Below are positions 13,360 through 15,444 of a stretch of DNA of 15,444 bases, one piece after another. Under the pieces are notes generated by a model that searched no databases, was not told where the DNA came from, and worked only from the letters and a program-made list of their open reading frames with translations. Positions within the stretch are counted from its first letter, which is position 1, and each line of letters begins with the position of its first letter. This DNA comes from CAYMCQ01 sp964389025 (GTDB lineage: Bacteria; Verrucomicrobiota; Verrucomicrobiia; Limisphaerales; CAYMCQ01): the NCBI GenBank assembly GCA_964389025.1, contig CAYMCQ010000089.1:1-15444 (forward strand). Direction: 5' to 3'. The position numbers and the translations under genes were made by a program.

Positions 13360-13419
13360 GGTAGGGCCACGTTGCTGCGCGGCCTCGATTTAACGGACGA
13401 GCAGCAGCTCGTCCCTGCC
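13360..13419. repeat. Palindromic element between trmD and rplS
   Basis: Outer arms GGTAGGG (13360-13366) and CCCTGCC (13413-13419) pair with one G-U, and an inner hairpin GGACGAGC-AGCA-GCTCGTCC occupies 13395-13414. It fills the space between the trmD stop (13420) and the rplS leader. No T run follows, so transcription may read through into rplS with a strong hairpin in the message. Confidence 0.75.
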
Positions 13420-14088
13420 TTATTTCAACAAATCCGGTCGTCTTTCCTTCGTCCGTTTCTTCGACTGTTCCTTGCGCCACCTGGCGATCTCCGCGTGGTT
13501 GCCGGAGAGCAGCACTTCTGGAACTTTCATCCCGCGAAATTCCGCCGGTCGCGTGTAGTGCGGATATTCCAGCAAATCCGCACTGAACGATTCTTCGCTC
13601 GCGCTTTCGTCGTCGCCGAGCGCGCCGGGAATCAATCGTGTCACTGCATCCACAATCAACATTGCAGGCAACGCGCCGTTCGTCAGCACGAAATCGCCGA
13701 CTGACAATTCATCGTCCGCGAGCGCCTCGCGGATCCGTTCGTCAAAACCTTCATAGCTGCCGGACACCAGCAGCAGATGCTCTTCCGCCGCCAGTTCGCG
13801 CGCGATTTTCTGGTCGAACTTCCGTCCCGCAGGCGACAGCAAAATCACTTTCGTTTTCTCGCCCGCCAGACTTTCCACCGCTTCAAAGATCGGTTCGCAC
13901 TTCAACACCATTCCCGGCCCGCCGCCGAACGGACGGTCATCCACCGTCTTGTGCCGGTCGTGGGTGTAATCCCGCAAATTGTGGATCCGCAAATCCAGCA
14001 GACCGTTCGCCCGCGCCCGTTTGACGATGCTCTCGTCGAGCGGCCCGGCAAACATTCCGGGAAACAAAGTGAGCACGTCAATTTTCAC
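13420..14088 (-). CDS. trmD: tRNA (guanine-N1-)-methyltransferase TrmD
   Basis: A 222-residue SPOUT enzyme that methylates G37 of tRNAs to m1G, preventing +1 frameshifting. IDVLTLFPGMFAGPLDESIV, DDRPFGGGPGMVLK, LLSPAGRKFDQ, SGSYEGFDERI and SVGDFVLTNGALPAM (the trefoil-knot SAM site) are all present, as is the flexible lid GDDESASEESFS and the C-terminal PEVLLSGNHAEIARWRKEQ. The start is GTG at 14088; there is no Shine-Dalgarno sequence and the leader lies in a CGAGGA repeat. It normally follows rimM, which is missing here. Confidence 0.96.
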   Translation of the reverse strand: MKIDVLTLFPGMFAGPLDESIVKRARANGLLDLRIHNLRDYTHDRHKTVDDRPFGGGPGMVLKCEPIFEAVESLAGEKTKVILLSPAGRKFDQKIARELAAEEHLLLVSGSYEGFDERIREALADDELSVGDFVLTNGALPAMLIVDAVTRLIPGALGDDESASEESFSADLLEYPHYTRPAEFRGMKVPEVLLSGNHAEIARWRKEQSKKRTKERRPDLLK

Positions 14089-14094
14089 TCATCG

Positions 14095-14172
14095 TGCTCG
14101 TCCTCGTCCTCGTCCTCGTTTTCGCAATCGAATTTCGACGACGAGGACGAGAACGAGGGCGATTACGATTTA
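14095..14172. repeat. TCGTCC/GGACGA inverted repeat between khpA and trmD
   Basis: Four CTCGTC words (14097-14119) face an inverted GACGAGGACGAGAACGAGGG block (14138-14157) around the palindrome CGAATTTCG, followed by CGATTACGATTTAA. The element begins within a few bases of the khpA stop and ends about 7 bases before the trmD start, so it fills the gap where rimM usually sits. Confidence 0.75.
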
Positions 14173-14412
14173 AGTTTTATTTTCTTCAACAATCTCCAGC
14201 GAACAACGCATTCCCTTTTTCGCGCTGCCCGCCAAAAGCAAAGACCGGATCGCGTTGATCGTCATTCCCTGACGGCCGATCACGCGACCCACATCCTGCG
14301 GATTCAGCCGCAACTCATACACCGTAGTCCCCTCGCGCTCCACCGGCGTGACTTTCACGTCGTCCGGATTTTCGACCAACCCTTTCACCACGTATTCCAA
14401 AAAGGATTGCAT
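14170..14412 (-). CDS. khpA: KH-domain RNA-binding protein KhpA
   Basis: An 80-residue single KH-domain protein. VGRVIGRQGMTINAIRSLL holds the GxxG loop (GRQG) that grips single-stranded RNA, with DVKVTPVEREGTTVYEL before it and CSLEIVEE after. KhpA partners with KhpB in some Gram-positive bacteria and lies after rpsP in most phyla, as here. ATG at 14412 gives the normal length; the longer open frame to 14523 overlaps rpsP and is not used. The gap to the rpsP stop is 20 bases. Its stop TAA adjoins the inverted repeat at 14095-14172. Confidence 0.9.
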   Translation of the reverse strand: MQSFLEYVVKGLVENPDDVKVTPVEREGTTVYELRLNPQDVGRVIGRQGMTINAIRSLLLAGSAKKGMRCSLEIVEENKT

Positions 14413-14432
14413 GAGTTGAAAAATGTTTATGT

Positions 14433-14696
14433 TTATGCAGCGACTGCGGTTGCCGCCGCCCTGCTTTTTTTCTTGATGAAACTGGCGACCGTGTCGCTCG
14501 GCTGCGCGCCTTTGCTGACCCAATACTTTGCGCGGTCAAGGTTCAGGGTAAAATTATCGCCCTTCTTGAGCGGCGTGTAAGTTCCGAGTTCCTCGATGAA
14601 CTTGCCGTCGCGCGGACTGCGGCCATCGGCCACAACGATTCGATAGGCCGGGGTGTTTTTCGCCCCGATGCGTTTCATGCGAATTCTAACTGGCAT
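14433..14696 (-). CDS. rpsP: 30S ribosomal protein S16 (bS16)
   Basis: An 87-residue ribosomal protein needed for 30S assembly. MPVRIRMKRIGAKNTPAYRI, VVADGRSPRDGKFIEELGTY and DRAKYWVSKGAQPSDTV are the S16 signatures; a short KKKSRAAATAVAA tail follows. First gene of the cluster rpsP-khpA-trmD-rplS. The ATG at 14696 has an A/T-rich leader (GATTGAAGATTGAAATATTT) without a clear Shine-Dalgarno sequence. The leader also contains a GCGGGTTGACCCGC hairpin and ATCTGCGG repeat words at about 14715-14744. Confidence 0.96.
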   Translation of the reverse strand: MPVRIRMKRIGAKNTPAYRIVVADGRSPRDGKFIEELGTYTPLKKGDNFTLNLDRAKYWVSKGAQPSDTVASFIKKKSRAAATAVAA

Positions 14697-14763
14697 AAAT
14701 ATATTTCAATCTTCAATCTGCGGAGAATCTGCGGGTTGACCCGCCGTTTCCAAAAGAGGGTAG

Positions 14764-14792
14764 AGAGTAGTCGTGGTTTGACGGGTTGGCAA
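14764..14792 (-). promoter_or_regulatory. Possible promoter of the rpsP cluster
   Basis: On the minus strand TTGCCA and TACTCT are 17 bases apart. The -35 is a good match to TTGACA (5 of 6), the -10 is poor (3 of 6). It would give a leader of about 60 bases including the GCGGG/CCCGC hairpin. A pattern match only, placed in the sole gap upstream of the cluster. Confidence 0.3.
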
Positions 14793-14857
14793 GCGCGGAT
14801 TTGAAGATTTTCTCGACCCGTGTTGACTTCGTGTAACCGCCGCTGACCGGTTTGACC

Positions 14858-15444
14858 TCAAGTCCCAAGGATTTCAGTAAGTCGGACAAAATGCTCCAAA
14901 TTAACAGTCTCTCCGCGCGTGAGAGGCGAGAGTCCTAATTCTGCAAATACACGCTGCAGCTTTTCCACCGGCCAGTCCGCTTTCATAAGTTTCAGCATCA
15001 TCTTGCGCCGCTGAGAAAACGCGCGCTTCACGATTTTTTCAAACGTGGGGTGTTTTTCCTCAGGCAACAATTGGTTTTCACGCCGCTCCAAAACAACGCA
15101 CGCCGAATCCACATCGGGTGCCGGGAAAAAACAGTCCGCCGGTATCTTGAAAATCTTTTTCGGCTCGTAGCGCAGTTGAACCAGCAGGGTGAGCACGCCG
15201 TAATCGTCGTCGTCGGCCTCCGCCATGAGCCGTTGCGCGACTTCGAGTTGAAGCGTCACGACGATTCGCTTTGGCCGCAGTGGATTTTGCGCAAGCTCGA
15301 CCAAAATTGGCGACGCGACGGAATACGGAAGGTTGGAAACAAGCTTCCAACCGCGCCAGTCGCGCTTCTCGTCCCGTAAAAACTTCAGAGCGTCGGCATG
15401 AACAAGTTCAAATGTCGGAGGGCGGAGTTCCACGACGCCCTGAC
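14858..15444 (-). CDS. rsmA: 16S rRNA dimethyladenosine transferase RsmA (5' part cut off)
   Basis: The C-terminal part, about 195 residues, of the enzyme that dimethylates two adjacent adenosines near the 3' end of 16S rRNA. LVHADALKF is the acidic SAM-binding turn, SNLPYSVASPIL the NLPY catalytic motif, FFPAPDVDSACVVL and AFSQRRKMMLKLM the C-terminal helical-domain marks. The frame is open through the right edge, so the N-terminal SAM-binding part lies beyond the window and the GTG at 15433 is not the true start. The 27 bases at 15415-15441, read as QGVVELRPP, are an exact inverted copy of the intergenic 28-54 sequence, so part of the coding region seems repeat-derived. Confidence 0.92.
   Translation of the reverse strand, partial: QGVVELRPPTFELVHADALKFLRDEKRDWRGWKLVSNLPYSVASPILVELAQNPLRPKRIVVTLQLEVAQRLMAEADDDDYGVLTLLVQLRYEPKKIFKIPADCFFPAPDVDSACVVLERRENQLLPEEKHPTFEKIVKRAFSQRRKMMLKLMKADWPVEKLQRVFAELGLSPLTRGETVNLEHFVRLTEILGT
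15415..15441. repeat. 27-bp repeat copy inside rsmA
   Basis: Exact reverse complement of 28-54. On the minus strand it is read in the rsmA frame, just before LVHADALKF, at a place where the family usually has a short variable loop. Confidence 0.8.

Noticed and set aside
14095..14172. CRISPR-like array
   Set aside because: Repeat words are 6 bases and arranged as one inverted pair without spacers; no cas gene is nearby.

Overview
The window is an ordinary-looking stretch of bacterial chromosome, moderately GC-rich, dense in housekeeping genes and heavily seeded with small inverted repeats. The best guess for the organism is a Verrucomicrobia-type bacterium, perhaps of the Pedosphaera/Limisphaera kind. 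That guess rests on a genuine formylglycine-generating enzyme, an RRM RNA-binding protein, an AsmA-like protein and very little Shine-Dalgarno use. The style of the dispersed palindromes also fits (CCCTCACC...GGTGAGGG, GGAACGGGCTTCC, GTAGCAGCCGACGTAAGG). The taxonomy is an inference; there is no rRNA gene to settle it.

Layout. 1-1963: a secreted LysM protein (-), rpmB/L28 (+), smpB (-) and rpoZ (-). 2082-3008: a farnesyl diphosphate synthase (+). 3128-5449 (all -): a two-gene unit of an SGNH hydrolase and a membrane-anchored formylglycine-generating enzyme, then an unrecognised small ORF. 5815-6444 (+): an RRM protein and infA. 6564-7349 (-): an AsmA-like protein. 7475-11748 (+): hisF, debris that includes a second hisF tail, a DUF486 membrane protein, hisI, a hypothetical membrane protein and trpE. 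11970-12908 (+): a short Ppx/GppA phosphatase. 12957-14696 (-): the conserved rpsP-khpA-trmD-rplS cluster, lacking rimM. 14858 to the right edge (-): the 3' part of rsmA, whose 5' end lies outside the window.

Functionally the window holds translation and RNA genes (L28, L19, S16, IF-1, SmpB, KhpA, TrmD, RsmA, RNA polymerase omega, RRM protein), amino-acid synthesis (HisF, HisI, TrpE), isoprenoid synthesis, and a small envelope set (LysM, AsmA-like, SGNH, FGE). No CRISPR array, tRNA, transposase or phage gene was seen.

The most notable feature is the repeat load. Several unrelated-looking families of small palindromic elements sit in the gaps, and some sit inside genes while keeping the reading frame: the linker of the formylglycine-generating enzyme, an internal segment of TrpE, and apparently RsmA. 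Copies of one family supply the stop codons of both hisF and trpE. Downstream of hisF lies the diverged tail of a second hisF whose stop overlaps the next gene's start. This suggests that hisF was replaced or duplicated inside an operon hisF-DUF486-hisI.
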